64,000 nucleotides of DNA. Source: Phycisphaerales bacterium (GTDB taxonomy: Bacteria > Planctomycetota > Phycisphaerae > Phycisphaerales > SM1A02). The notes beneath the pieces were generated by a model, which worked only from the letters and a program-made list of their open reading frames with translations, had not been told where the DNA came from and ran no database searches. Within the stretch, counting starts at the first letter, position 1. The number at the start of each line of letters is the position of its first letter. The stretch spans positions 18,869 to 82,868 of the forward strand of contig JANQEQ010000131.1 of NCBI GenBank assembly GCA_028278245.1. The letters run 5' to 3'. The translations under genes and the position numbers were made by a program. Below are positions 51,235 through 60,219 of the stretch, piece by piece.

Positions 51235-54200
51235 GCCTGACTCCGCAACATGTTGAGCGTTTTCCACACCTGATTATTCGTGCATCTGCCGGTTCGGGAA
51301 AAACTTACCAACTCATTCACCGCTACCTTTCGCTTGTAGCTGCAGATGCGCCGGTGGGTTCGATATTTGCCAGCACATTTACGCGTCTGGCATCAGGGCA
51401 GATCCGCGATCGAATACTCCAACGGCTCATTGAAGCAGTGGAGTCAAGTGAAATCCGCAGTGATCTTGCGTCATTCCTTCAATGCGATGAAGTTTCACGT
51501 GAGGACGTGTTGAGACTGCTCCGCAGCTTTGTCAGCAATCTTCACCGGACGCATATTCAAACGCTGGACAGTTGGTTCATTTCGGTTCTGCGTACGTTTG
51601 CTCTGGAGTTGGGATTGCCGCTCTCCTGCACAATTGCCGACGATGCGGAGATGGAGCAGGTTCGTCAGGATGCGATTCGTCAGTTACTTGATGAACATCG
51701 CCCGCAGTCGCTTGTCAATTTGCTTCGTCATCTCACACAGGGATCAACTGGACGACCTGTGGTTGAAACGATCGATCGTGTAGTGCGTGATCTCCTTGGT
51801 GTATATCAGGAAACGATGGATGACGCGTGGGAATCGATACCGCCGCAACGCGAGTTAACCGCGCCGCAGTTAATTGATGCAATTCAGGAGCTGGAGTCTT
51901 ATTCGCTTCCTGATAAGAAATCTCTGCGCAATGCCCATGCGGGTGATGTCAAACGAGCGTATGCACATGATTGGGAAGCTTTGCTGGCAAAGGGTTTGGC
52001 AGGAAAAATCGTGCAGGGAGAAGACACATTCCGCAATGTAAAAATCACTTCCGGGATTCACGATTCGTACCTGCCGATCGTCAATCATGCGCGCGCGGTT
52101 CTGATTAATCGTTGGCGTGATCATACCCTTGCCACACGTGATCTCCTCAGGCAGTATGCTGATCAATACAATCAGGCTATGCGACGGTCGGCTTGCTTAA
52201 CATTTGCCGACGTCACCGCCGCGATGCGTGATACCCAGTTGAAGGGCCAGTTTGATCAGATCTGTTTTCGCCTGGATACGACGCTGCAGCACATACTGTT
52301 GGATGAGTTTCAGGATATCAGCGTGCAGCAGTGGAATGCTTTGCTTCCGCTGGTTCGGGAAATTATCAGTTACAGCGACGAGGCGCGCAGTTTCTTTTGC
52401 GTGGGAGATGTTAAGCAATCCATTTATGGTTGGCGGGATGCTGCTCCGGAAGTGTTCGATTCACTGCCTGCGCTGGGTCTCAGCGCATCGGAAGATAAAA
52501 GAACACGGGAGCAGAATCTCAGCGTCAGCTATCGCTCTTCGCCGATTATCATTGGTGCAGTCAATCGTGTATTTGGGAAACTGGCAGACAACGAAGCGCT
52601 GCGGGACGATGAGAAAGCCGCTATCGCATGGGCCAGTACTTTTAAGAAACATTCCACGGCCAAGGAAGATTTGCCCGGCCACGTGCTGTTCCAAACGGTT
52701 CAACGTGCTGAAGAGGGGCAGGATCAGCACACCCTTCGATTGGAAAAGGCGGCACGATTTGTCACAATGATCCACCAGGATTACCCGCAACTTGAAATTG
52801 CCGTGCTCACACGGACAAATCGAACCGTAGCCCGCCTGATGTACGAATTCAGCCCCGCACGACTTAACATTCATGCAGCGGGAAAGGGAGGAATACCCCT
52901 GACTCATGTACCCCCGGTGACGGCTATTCTGGATCTGCTCCAACTCGCCGATCACCCGGATGACAAAATCGCAGCTTTTCATGTTGCGCACAGTCCGCTC
53001 GGACAGGTTGTTGAGTTGTTACAGGAACACACAGGAAATGACCGAAGGCAGTTGGCGAGCGCAATTCGTCGACAACTTCTCGACCAGGGGTATACCGCAA
53101 CGATTTCAGCGTGGGTCTTGGCGCTGGCGGAATCATGCGATGAACAGCAATACGATCGATTGCTTGAGCTGATTGAACTTGCTGATCGTTATGATGTCCA
53201 TCCTTCTCTGCGGCCGAGCGATTTTGTGAAGCTGGTTGAGCGTGAAAGGGTGGGTGATGCTCAGCCTGCACCGGTTCAGGTAATGAATGTTCATCAAGCC
53301 AAGGGTCTGGAGTTTGATCTGGTCGTGTTGCCGGAGCTGGAGGGCGGGCTTGTCGTTGGCCATCCCACGGTGGTCTTTGAGCGTGATGGGCATGCAGGGA
53401 TGATTTCGCGCATTTGCCGACATGTGAATCAGCAGACACGTGAACTGGTGCCGGAGCTTGAGTCGCTGTTTACAGGCTGGCATGACCGAGCCGTGCGCGA
53501 ATCACTCAATCTGCTTTACGTAGCGATGACCCGGGCCAAGCAGGGTTTGTATGTGTTTGTGAATCCGCCGGCAGAAAATGAGAAGAGTTTCCCGAAAACT
53601 CAAGCGGGAGTGATTCGTTCTGCGCTGGCAGAATCATCATTGGAGCCTGATACAGTTTTTTACGAAGCTGGTGATCCTGCGTGGATGAACAAGAGCAGCG
53701 TACAGGAGAAAGCACCATCTCCTGAAAAATCGATTGCTCCGCAGCGTGCAAAGAAAATTTGTCTAACATCATCGCAGACAGTGCTCCCGCGCGGCATCAC
53801 CACAACTGCCGCATCAGCACATGATGATGTTGACGGAACAGTATTCATCAAGCCTGACATCACCGCCTCGCAGCACGAAGCATTCGATCACGGTACTGCA
53901 ATCCATAAGTTGCTCGAACAGATTACATGGCTGGAAGATTGGGAGGAAGATACGGCCGGTCTGCAATCACTTTTGAAACGAACATTTCCCCGAAGATCTT
54001 CTCGGTGGATTGGCAAGTGTATCGAGATGTTCCGGGAGATATTGCAACAACCGGACATACGTGGAGTTCTCTCCCGAGGCGAGACTGATTCTGATCAATA
54101 CGAAGTGTATTGCGAATATCCATTTGCTCGGATTGTTAGCGGGCGACTCCAGACAGGTTTCATTGATCGCCTTGTCATTCGACACGGATCTGATGGAACA

Positions 54201-54395
54201 GCAAGCTTAGCAACGATCGTTGACTATAAAACTGACACGGTCGAAATCAGTGCAGCGCAGGAATATGCGCAGCGTTATCACCGGCAGATGGAAATATATC
54301 AGCATGCGGTGACAGAATGGTGGGCGGTATCGTCTGATAAGATCACGAAAAAGCTCGTATTCGTACACGCCGGAATTGTGGTTGAGATGGCCTGA
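51231..54395 (+). CDS. addA: AddA-type UvrD-family helicase with C-terminal nuclease
   Basis: A 1054-residue helicase-nuclease, the motor half of the AddAB complex that processes DNA ends for RecA. Walker A is IRASAGSGKTYQL, the Walker B region ILLDEFQDISVQQW, and motif III FFCVGDVKQSIYGWRDA. VMNVHQAKGLEFDLVVLPEL is the late helicase motif, and LLYVAMTRAKQGLYVFV is motif VI. A PD-(D/E)XK nuclease ends the protein: HGTAIHKLLEQI, TGFIDRLVIRHG and TIVDYKTDTVEI. Translated from an ATG overlapping the addB stop, as usual for addB-addA operons. No chi recognition can be predicted. Confidence 0.9.
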   Translation: MSLTPQHVERFPHLIIRASAGSGKTYQLIHRYLSLVAADAPVGSIFASTFTRLASGQIRDRILQRLIEAVESSEIRSDLASFLQCDEVSREDVLRLLRSFVSNLHRTHIQTLDSWFISVLRTFALELGLPLSCTIADDAEMEQVRQDAIRQLLDEHRPQSLVNLLRHLTQGSTGRPVVETIDRVVRDLLGVYQETMDDAWESIPPQRELTAPQLIDAIQELESYSLPDKKSLRNAHAGDVKRAYAHDWEALLAKGLAGKIVQGEDTFRNVKITSGIHDSYLPIVNHARAVLINRWRDHTLATRDLLRQYADQYNQAMRRSACLTFADVTAAMRDTQLKGQFDQICFRLDTTLQHILLDEFQDISVQQWNALLPLVREIISYSDEARSFFCVGDVKQSIYGWRDAAPEVFDSLPALGLSASEDKRTREQNLSVSYRSSPIIIGAVNRVFGKLADNEALRDDEKAAIAWASTFKKHSTAKEDLPGHVLFQTVQRAEEGQDQHTLRLEKAARFVTMIHQDYPQLEIAVLTRTNRTVARLMYEFSPARLNIHAAGKGGIPLTHVPPVTAILDLLQLADHPDDKIAAFHVAHSPLGQVVELLQEHTGNDRRQLASAIRRQLLDQGYTATISAWVLALAESCDEQQYDRLLELIELADRYDVHPSLRPSDFVKLVERERVGDAQPAPVQVMNVHQAKGLEFDLVVLPELEGGLVVGHPTVVFERDGHAGMISRICRHVNQQTRELVPELESLFTGWHDRAVRESLNLLYVAMTRAKQGLYVFVNPPAENEKSFPKTQAGVIRSALAESSLEPDTVFYEAGDPAWMNKSSVQEKAPSPEKSIAPQRAKKICLTSSQTVLPRGITTTAASAHDDVDGTVFIKPDITASQHEAFDHGTAIHKLLEQITWLEDWEEDTAGLQSLLKRTFPRRSSRWIGKCIEMFREILQQPDIRGVLSRGETDSDQYEVYCEYPFARIVSGRLQTGFIDRLVIRHGSDGTASLATIVDYKTDTVEISAAQEYAQRYHRQMEIYQHAVTEWWAVSSDKITKKLVFVHAGIVVEMA

Positions 54396-54530
54396 TCACG
54401 GATCCCCGCCCCCACAGTTTTTTGCCTTGGGCTGAACAGCTGACCGTGCTAACATGGATTGTGAAAGTTCAGCCGTGAAGCTGAGCGGTGAACAAGCGAG
54501 AAATGTCGATCAACGGACAAGCGAATCAAC

Positions 54531-55073
54531 ATGTTTAAATTCTTCTGGACCACACATAAGTGGATTGGTATCGCTCTAGCCCTGATCTTCACCTGCTCTG
54601 CCGTGACTGGATTTCTCCTCATCATCAAGAAGAAGGTCGATTGGATTCAGCCGACCACACAAACCGATGCTGAAGGTCCGATCGGGAATTTCATCACGAT
54701 GGGCGAATTATATGAAGTTGTGCTGTCACTGGATCATGAGGATTTTCAATCGCCGACTGATATTGACCGAGTGGATTTTCGTCCCGATAAACGCGTGTAC
54801 AAGATTTTGTCGAAACATCATCATGCAGAGATTCAGGTTGGCGCAGTAACCGGCGAGGTGTTGAGTGTTTCACAACGCCCCTCGGATCTCCTGGAGGACA
54901 TTCACGACGGTTCATTCTTCGGCAAATGGATACACGATTGGATCATGCCGGTGGCTGCTATCGGGATGCTGTTCATGGTTTTCAGCGGGCTGTGGCTCTG
55001 GATTGATCCGATAGTGCGCAGGCGCCAAAGGAAACAACGTAGAAAAAAGACGCAGATGTGGTCAGATGAATAA
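54531..55073 (+). CDS. PepSY-associated transmembrane protein
   Basis: A 180-residue inner-membrane protein with two membrane segments: near residues 10-31 (KWIGIALALIFTCSAVTGFLL) and near 140-162 (WIMPVAAIGMLFMVFSGLWL). Between them is a periplasmic PepSY-like part of about 100 residues (DRVDFRPDKRVYKILSKHHH, AEIQVGAVTGEVLSVSQR). The basic end RRRQRKQRRKK faces the cytoplasm. The layout is like the short PepSY-TM proteins linked to iron-siderophore reduction or peptidase control; neither role is shown. It converges on the ferredoxin-like gene. Confidence 0.8.
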   Translation: MFKFFWTTHKWIGIALALIFTCSAVTGFLLIIKKKVDWIQPTTQTDAEGPIGNFITMGELYEVVLSLDHEDFQSPTDIDRVDFRPDKRVYKILSKHHHAEIQVGAVTGEVLSVSQRPSDLLEDIHDGSFFGKWIHDWIMPVAAIGMLFMVFSGLWLWIDPIVRRRQRKQRRKKTQMWSDE

Positions 55074-55112
55074 CAATCTGATTTGTCATGAAGAGTTTCG
55101 CCGGTCGTGCAT

Positions 55113-56504
55113 TCAGATAGCCGACTTCTGATGCCAGGGAGGGAAAGGTTGTTTCTGGAGGGGCTTTCTGCCGTAGAACAAGTCATCACCAAAGAGTGCC
55201 AATCGACGGGCTACCTTGTTTCGCCTGATCACCCAGCGAACGATATTGTGCATGTTCGTGCGTGGATGTGAATATGGGCAAACACGCATACAAACAGCGC
55301 AATCACTGCTTCGCTGGCGCCAGAACTTGTAACAGGTATCGCCGTTGACCAGCCATTTCTGAACGCCTTTGAATACACTCTTTTGGCCGGAATCAATTGA
55401 CTGTGACGGGCAACAATCCGCACATTTTTTGCAGATTTCGCAGAAATCCTGGACGCCGAAATGCACCGGCTCATCCTGGATAAGCGGAAGATTGGTTGTA
55501 ACCACCGCTAGACGTATACGTGGACCATATCGAGGATTTATCAGCAAGCCCATGCGACCGACCTCGCCTAGGCCGGCATCAACTGCAATTGGTGAGCACA
55601 TGACTTTGTAATTGCCATCAACATGTGCGCGGGCTTCGTACCCCAGCAGATTGATATAACGGGCAACAATCAGCGCTATCTTCGCAGCGTCAAAATAGCG
55701 ATTTGCACTTTCGGTCGTCACCGCGACATCCGGCGCCAGACGCGTCATCTCATATTTCATTTCCACCGCCACAACTACCGCTCGGGGGTGATCCAACGTG
55801 ATCAACTCCCCCCACGGTCCCTGACGGGCAGCGTGGCTGTAAACATATGCAGGATTGAGTTGTGTCGTCCCGACCAGGTCAGCTCCGAGATATTTCGCAA
55901 ATCCCTTGATTCGCAGTGTAAAATCTTCAGCTGATGTTTCAATGCGACCACCGGCCAGGGTTTCCGGCTGCCAATCAATATCGTCAGTGAGCGTATCCAG
56001 TACTTCGAATGTTGCGGTTACGAATGTTGATGTCAGCGGATCGTATGTGGCCGAACCCGGACCGGCTAACTTGGGTAGCTGACGAACCTCCCGGTCGAAA
56101 TCTTCTTTTTCAGGACTCGATCGGTAATATGCAGTGTACTCCGCAGTTCCTGGTTTAAGACGATAAAAACGGTGGAACACGGCATCACGTTCATCAACCT
56201 TTTCCTGCTCGCTGACAACGTGCATCCGTGATATTGAACCAATGGGCAGAATGATCACCAGCAGGCACCCGACTGCGAACACGATGATCCCGGAGATGAT
56301 CCACAATTGCGCGGGGCTGGGCAGCACCAACGGAACCATGATAATTGCCAGAAGTGGCGTGAAGATGACTACAGAAATGACAGCCGGTCGCAGGCGGTGT
56401 TCAAGCAGTGATGTAATGAATGTTGTTATCGCAGCCAGGGCGAGCAAGCTCCACAGAACCCAGCCTATAGTCAGTAGGAAAGGTGCGTACGCTTGGCTGT
56501 CCAT
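55113..56504 (-). CDS. Membrane-anchored reductive-dehalogenase-like 4Fe-4S protein
   Basis: A 463-residue protein. The start at ATG 56504 (GGAG eight bases upstream) is preferred to ATG 56516. Three membrane helices lie in the first 90 residues (TIGWVLWSLLALAAITTFI, VISVVIFTPLLAIIMVPLV, WIISGIIVFAVGCLLVIIL). The following 350 residues resemble the RdhA/QueG family: a corrinoid-fold region (KYLGADLVGTTQLNP, SPIAVDAGLGEVGRMGLLIN) and two 4Fe-4S sites, FCEICKKCADCCPSQ and CAVCMRVCPYSHP with an upstream Cys. Reductive dehalogenases use cobalamin and clusters to remove halide; here the substrate is unknown and no twin-arginine signal is present. The membrane domain replaces the usual separate anchor protein. 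Confidence 0.82.
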   Translation of the reverse strand: MDSQAYAPFLLTIGWVLWSLLALAAITTFITSLLEHRLRPAVISVVIFTPLLAIIMVPLVLPSPAQLWIISGIIVFAVGCLLVIILPIGSISRMHVVSEQEKVDERDAVFHRFYRLKPGTAEYTAYYRSSPEKEDFDREVRQLPKLAGPGSATYDPLTSTFVTATFEVLDTLTDDIDWQPETLAGGRIETSAEDFTLRIKGFAKYLGADLVGTTQLNPAYVYSHAARQGPWGELITLDHPRAVVVAVEMKYEMTRLAPDVAVTTESANRYFDAAKIALIVARYINLLGYEARAHVDGNYKVMCSPIAVDAGLGEVGRMGLLINPRYGPRIRLAVVTTNLPLIQDEPVHFGVQDFCEICKKCADCCPSQSIDSGQKSVFKGVQKWLVNGDTCYKFWRQRSSDCAVCMRVCPYSHPRTNMHNIVRWVIRRNKVARRLALFGDDLFYGRKPLQKQPFPPWHQKSAI

Positions 56505-56683
56505 AAACGACTCCATCGTGTGAATATATTGGCTTTCAATGATAGAGAAACTCGATCTCCGATTCTCTACGACCGATATTCATGAGAGGAATTATCATGA
56601 AACCGCATCCTCAGCTGATTCAGGCACTAAAGTTATAGACCGTAACCATAAGAATTTGCATTGATCCTGCAGTGAGAATTGAA

Positions 56684-59600
56684 ATGATTCTAAAGTGTAT
56701 AACATCGGTGGTGACCGTATCCACAATCTCCTTCACGATCGAAGCAGCACAGATCCACAATGCGATTGTGCCAATTGCCGGCACAATGACAATCAGTGCT
56801 CTACCGAACAATGTATCAGACGCATCAGCCTCTGCGAATCTGAAAACAACCGGATCATGGCGCTCACGGGTCTATCCAACATCCTGCGTCTTTGAGCATG
56901 AAGCAGATACTGACGAGGAAGATGAGGAAATCCTCATGACTTCCGGATCATTTTCAGCTCTGAAGTTCCGCTCCATTGGACCGGCGATGATGGGTGGCCG
57001 CATCGGCGACTTTGCTGTAGATCCGAATAATCATGCGCGATACTTCGCGGCGGTTGCTTCAGGAGGCGTTTGGAAAACCACGAATGCTGGAACAACTTAC
57101 ACCCCGGTGTTTGACGGTCAGGCATCGTTTTCGATCGGGTGCGTGGAGATCGATCCCAACAACACTGCGGTCGTCTGGGTCGGTACGGGTGAAAACAACA
57201 GTCAGCGCAGTGTTGCCTTTGGTGATGGTGTTTACAAAAGCCTGGATGGAGGAGTCACGTGGAAACAAATGGGTCTGCCTGACTCCGAGCATATCGGCAT
57301 GATCGCAATTGATAAACGCGATTCCGATGTGGTCTATGTGGCAGCACAGGGTCCGCTGTGGCGATCAGGCGGAGACCGGGGACTTTACAAGACAATGGAT
57401 GGCGGCGCGACGTGGCAGCGCATCCTGCATGTTGATGACGATACGGGTGTCAACGAAGTTCATCTGGATCCACGTGATCCCGATGTAGTGTACGCGACAT
57501 CTTATCAACGCAGACGACACGTGTGGACACTCATCAACGGCGGACCGGGTTCTGCAATCTACAAGTCCACCGATGCCGGAGTGACATGGCGCAAGCTGAC
57601 CAGTGGAATTCCCGGTGGTGACAAGGGACGCATCGGACTGGATATTTCGCCGGCTAATCCGGATTGTCTTTATGCCATTATCGAAGCTGTGGAGAATCGC
57701 GGTGGAGTGTTCAGGTCATTGAACCGTGGTGAAAGCTGGAAGAAGCAAAATAGTTACATGACCACTTCTCCGCAGTACTACAACGAAATCGTTTGTGATC
57801 CAGTCGATCCCGATTGTGCATACTTCCTGGATACGATTCTGCACCGTACTGAAGATGGCGGGAAAACGCTCCATCGTGTGCCGAGAAAGATTCGCCACGT
57901 GGATGATCACGCGCTATGGATTAATCCGGATAACACCGATCACCTTCTCGTGGGAAGTGATGGTGGTATTTATGAATCTTTCAACCGTGGAGGAGATTGG
58001 GCGTTCAAGCCAAACCTGCCGATTGCGCAGTTTTATCGTGTGACCGCCGACGAATCGACTCCGTTTTATTATGTGTACGGGGGCACACAGGATAACAGCA
58101 CTCTGGGGGCACCATCGCGCACGCGCAGCTCGGTGGGAATTGCTAACGAGGACTGGTTCATCACAATGGGCGGTGACGGCTACGAGACTGTCGTCGATCC
58201 TGTCGACACGAACATCGTGTATTCACAGATGCAGTATGGCGGACTGGTACGCTTTGATCGACGCAGTGGCGAGCGGGTCGATATCAAACCCCGCGAAGGT
58301 CTCAATGATGAACCTTTCCGCTGGAACTGGGATTCGCCGTTGATTATGAGCCCCCATGATCGCAAACGCCTTTATTTCGCAGCGAATATTTTGTTCCGAT
58401 CCGACGATCAAGGCGACAGTTGGCAGGCGATAAGTGGCGATCTGACACGCAAGCTCGATCGCGATGCGCTGGAAGTGATGGGAAAGATCTGGCCGCCAGA
58501 AGCAATATGCAAACACGGGCACACATCCTGGTACGGGAATTGTGTTTCCTTGACTGAATCACCACTTGTGGTCGACCTGATTTATGTCGGTACGGATGAC
58601 GGACTCATCCAGGTCACCGAAGATGGCGGAAAATCGTGGCGAACAATCGAGACGATTTCGGGAATCCCGGACATGACATACGTTAGTTGTCTCCTCGCAT
58701 CACAACATGATGCCGACACGGTCTACGCAGCTTTTGATAATCATAAGAACAGCGATTTCAAACCTTACATCATGAAGAGCACCGATCGTGGTTTGACCTG
58801 GACCTCCATTGTCGGCGATTTGCCGGAACGCGACATTGTGTACACGATCGCTGAAGATCACGTGAATCCGGATCTGCTTTTTGTAGGGACTGAATTCGGT
58901 GCGTACTTTACTCCGGATCAGGGAAATAAGTGGATAAAACTCAAGAGTGGTATACCAACCATTGCAGTGCGCGACATAGATATCCAGGAGCGTGAGAACG
59001 ATCTCGTCCTCGGAACGTTCGGCCGTGGGATTTACATACTCGATGACTACTCACTCCTACGAAGTGTAAGCGAGGAACTGCTCAAGGAGGAAAATTACCT
59101 GTTCCCTGTACGAGATGCGTGGAGCTACATTGAAACGTCCCGACTGGGATATGGAAAAGGTACGCAGGGCGCAACGTTTTTTTCTGCTCCCAATCCTCCG
59201 TATGGCGCTGTTTTCACTTACTGGCTCAAGGAAAAATTTACAACCCTCAAAGAGCAACGACTGGAAGCAGCGAAGGAAGCCGAGAAGGCTGACGAAATAC
59301 CTCACTACCCAACACCGGATGAACTACGCGCTGAAGATGAAGCGAGAGAACCGCTTGTATTTCTTGTTGTGCGGAACAGTAACGGAGACATTGTCCGGCG
59401 TGTCAAGGGATCGCGCGGGAAAGGCATGCATCGAATTGCCTGGGATCTGCGCTACCCCTCGGTTATTCCTGTAAACGAATCACTTTCCCAACGGCCGTCG
59501 GGCAGACTTGCGCCTCCTGGAACTTACAACGTGACGCTTGTGATGGAATCTGGCGGTGTTATTACGGAGCTTGCCGGGCCGGAGTCGTTCGAAGTTGTAT

Positions 59601-60106
59601 CACTCGATCTTGCTACATTCGCTTCACAGAATCCAGCAGAGACAACAGCATTTCACATCCAGATCGAAGAATTGCAGCGAGCGATGAGCGGAACTTTGCG
59701 CGTGGCCGATGAGGTGAATACACGATTGGCACACATTCGTAAGGCAATCCTCTCATCACCTATGGTTGACGACGAACTGCTTACTCAGGAGCAGAAGTTA
59801 CGAGAGCGTTTAAACGAATTGCTGATCAAGCTGCGGGGAGACCGCTCATTGGCAAAGCGCGAATACCCCACAAAGCCCTCGATCAACAGCCGCATTCGCC
59901 GTGTCGTGTACAGTCAGTGGTATACCACTTCGCCACCGACGCAGACACAGCGAGAGCAATATCAATTTGCAGCGGAAGAATTCAGCGAAGTATTAAATGA
60001 ACTACGTTCAATGGTTGAGAACGATCTGCGACAGCTTGAGGAACAGTTGGAGGAGGCTGGTGCGCCCTGGACACCGGGTCGTTTACCGAAATGGCAGGGG
60101 CAATAA
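56684..60106 (+). CDS. Giant BNR/Vps10-type beta-propeller protein
   Basis: A 1140-residue exported protein. The start is at ATG 56684 with a weak signal-like start (MILKCITSVVTVSTISFTIE); GTG 56672 is the alternative. From residue about 90 there are many BNR-type repeats with the Asp-box core: SLDGGVTWKQ, TMDGGATWQR, STDAGVTWRK, SLNRGESWKK, SDDQGDSWQA, TEDGGKSWRT and STDRGLTWTS. Together they form one or two large propellers as in sortilin/Vps10 or sialidase-like exo-enzymes. No glycosidase catalytic set is obvious. The last 250 residues contain helical and linker parts (RVKGSRGKGMHRIAWDLRYP, REQYQFAAEEFSEVLNELRS). The acidic S9 peptidase gene begins 113 bases later. Confidence 0.85.
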   Translation: MILKCITSVVTVSTISFTIEAAQIHNAIVPIAGTMTISALPNNVSDASASANLKTTGSWRSRVYPTSCVFEHEADTDEEDEEILMTSGSFSALKFRSIGPAMMGGRIGDFAVDPNNHARYFAAVASGGVWKTTNAGTTYTPVFDGQASFSIGCVEIDPNNTAVVWVGTGENNSQRSVAFGDGVYKSLDGGVTWKQMGLPDSEHIGMIAIDKRDSDVVYVAAQGPLWRSGGDRGLYKTMDGGATWQRILHVDDDTGVNEVHLDPRDPDVVYATSYQRRRHVWTLINGGPGSAIYKSTDAGVTWRKLTSGIPGGDKGRIGLDISPANPDCLYAIIEAVENRGGVFRSLNRGESWKKQNSYMTTSPQYYNEIVCDPVDPDCAYFLDTILHRTEDGGKTLHRVPRKIRHVDDHALWINPDNTDHLLVGSDGGIYESFNRGGDWAFKPNLPIAQFYRVTADESTPFYYVYGGTQDNSTLGAPSRTRSSVGIANEDWFITMGGDGYETVVDPVDTNIVYSQMQYGGLVRFDRRSGERVDIKPREGLNDEPFRWNWDSPLIMSPHDRKRLYFAANILFRSDDQGDSWQAISGDLTRKLDRDALEVMGKIWPPEAICKHGHTSWYGNCVSLTESPLVVDLIYVGTDDGLIQVTEDGGKSWRTIETISGIPDMTYVSCLLASQHDADTVYAAFDNHKNSDFKPYIMKSTDRGLTWTSIVGDLPERDIVYTIAEDHVNPDLLFVGTEFGAYFTPDQGNKWIKLKSGIPTIAVRDIDIQERENDLVLGTFGRGIYILDDYSLLRSVSEELLKEENYLFPVRDAWSYIETSRLGYGKGTQGATFFSAPNPPYGAVFTYWLKEKFTTLKEQRLEAAKEAEKADEIPHYPTPDELRAEDEAREPLVFLVVRNSNGDIVRRVKGSRGKGMHRIAWDLRYPSVIPVNESLSQRPSGRLAPPGTYNVTLVMESGGVITELAGPESFEVVSLDLATFASQNPAETTAFHIQIEELQRAMSGTLRVADEVNTRLAHIRKAILSSPMVDDELLTQEQKLRERLNELLIKLRGDRSLAKREYPTKPSINSRIRRVVYSQWYTTSPPTQTQREQYQFAAEEFSEVLNELRSMVENDLRQLEEQLEEAGAPWTPGRLPKWQGQ

Positions 60107-60205
60107 CGAATTCGACAAGCGGGCATCAACCAATCCTGCACTTGTCAGTACATGAAGAAAGGTTTTCAGAAGGAAGATCGCTACTTCTATCGCAGAGGCG
60201 GAACG

Positions 60206-60211
60206 AAGGAG
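60206..60211 (+). promoter_or_regulatory. Ribosome binding site supporting GTG 60220
   Basis: AAGGAG is followed by eight bases and GTG at 60220, where a signal peptide begins. The longer frame back to 60091 overlaps the preceding gene and has no such site. Confidence 0.7.
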
Positions 60212-60219
60212 ATATCGCC

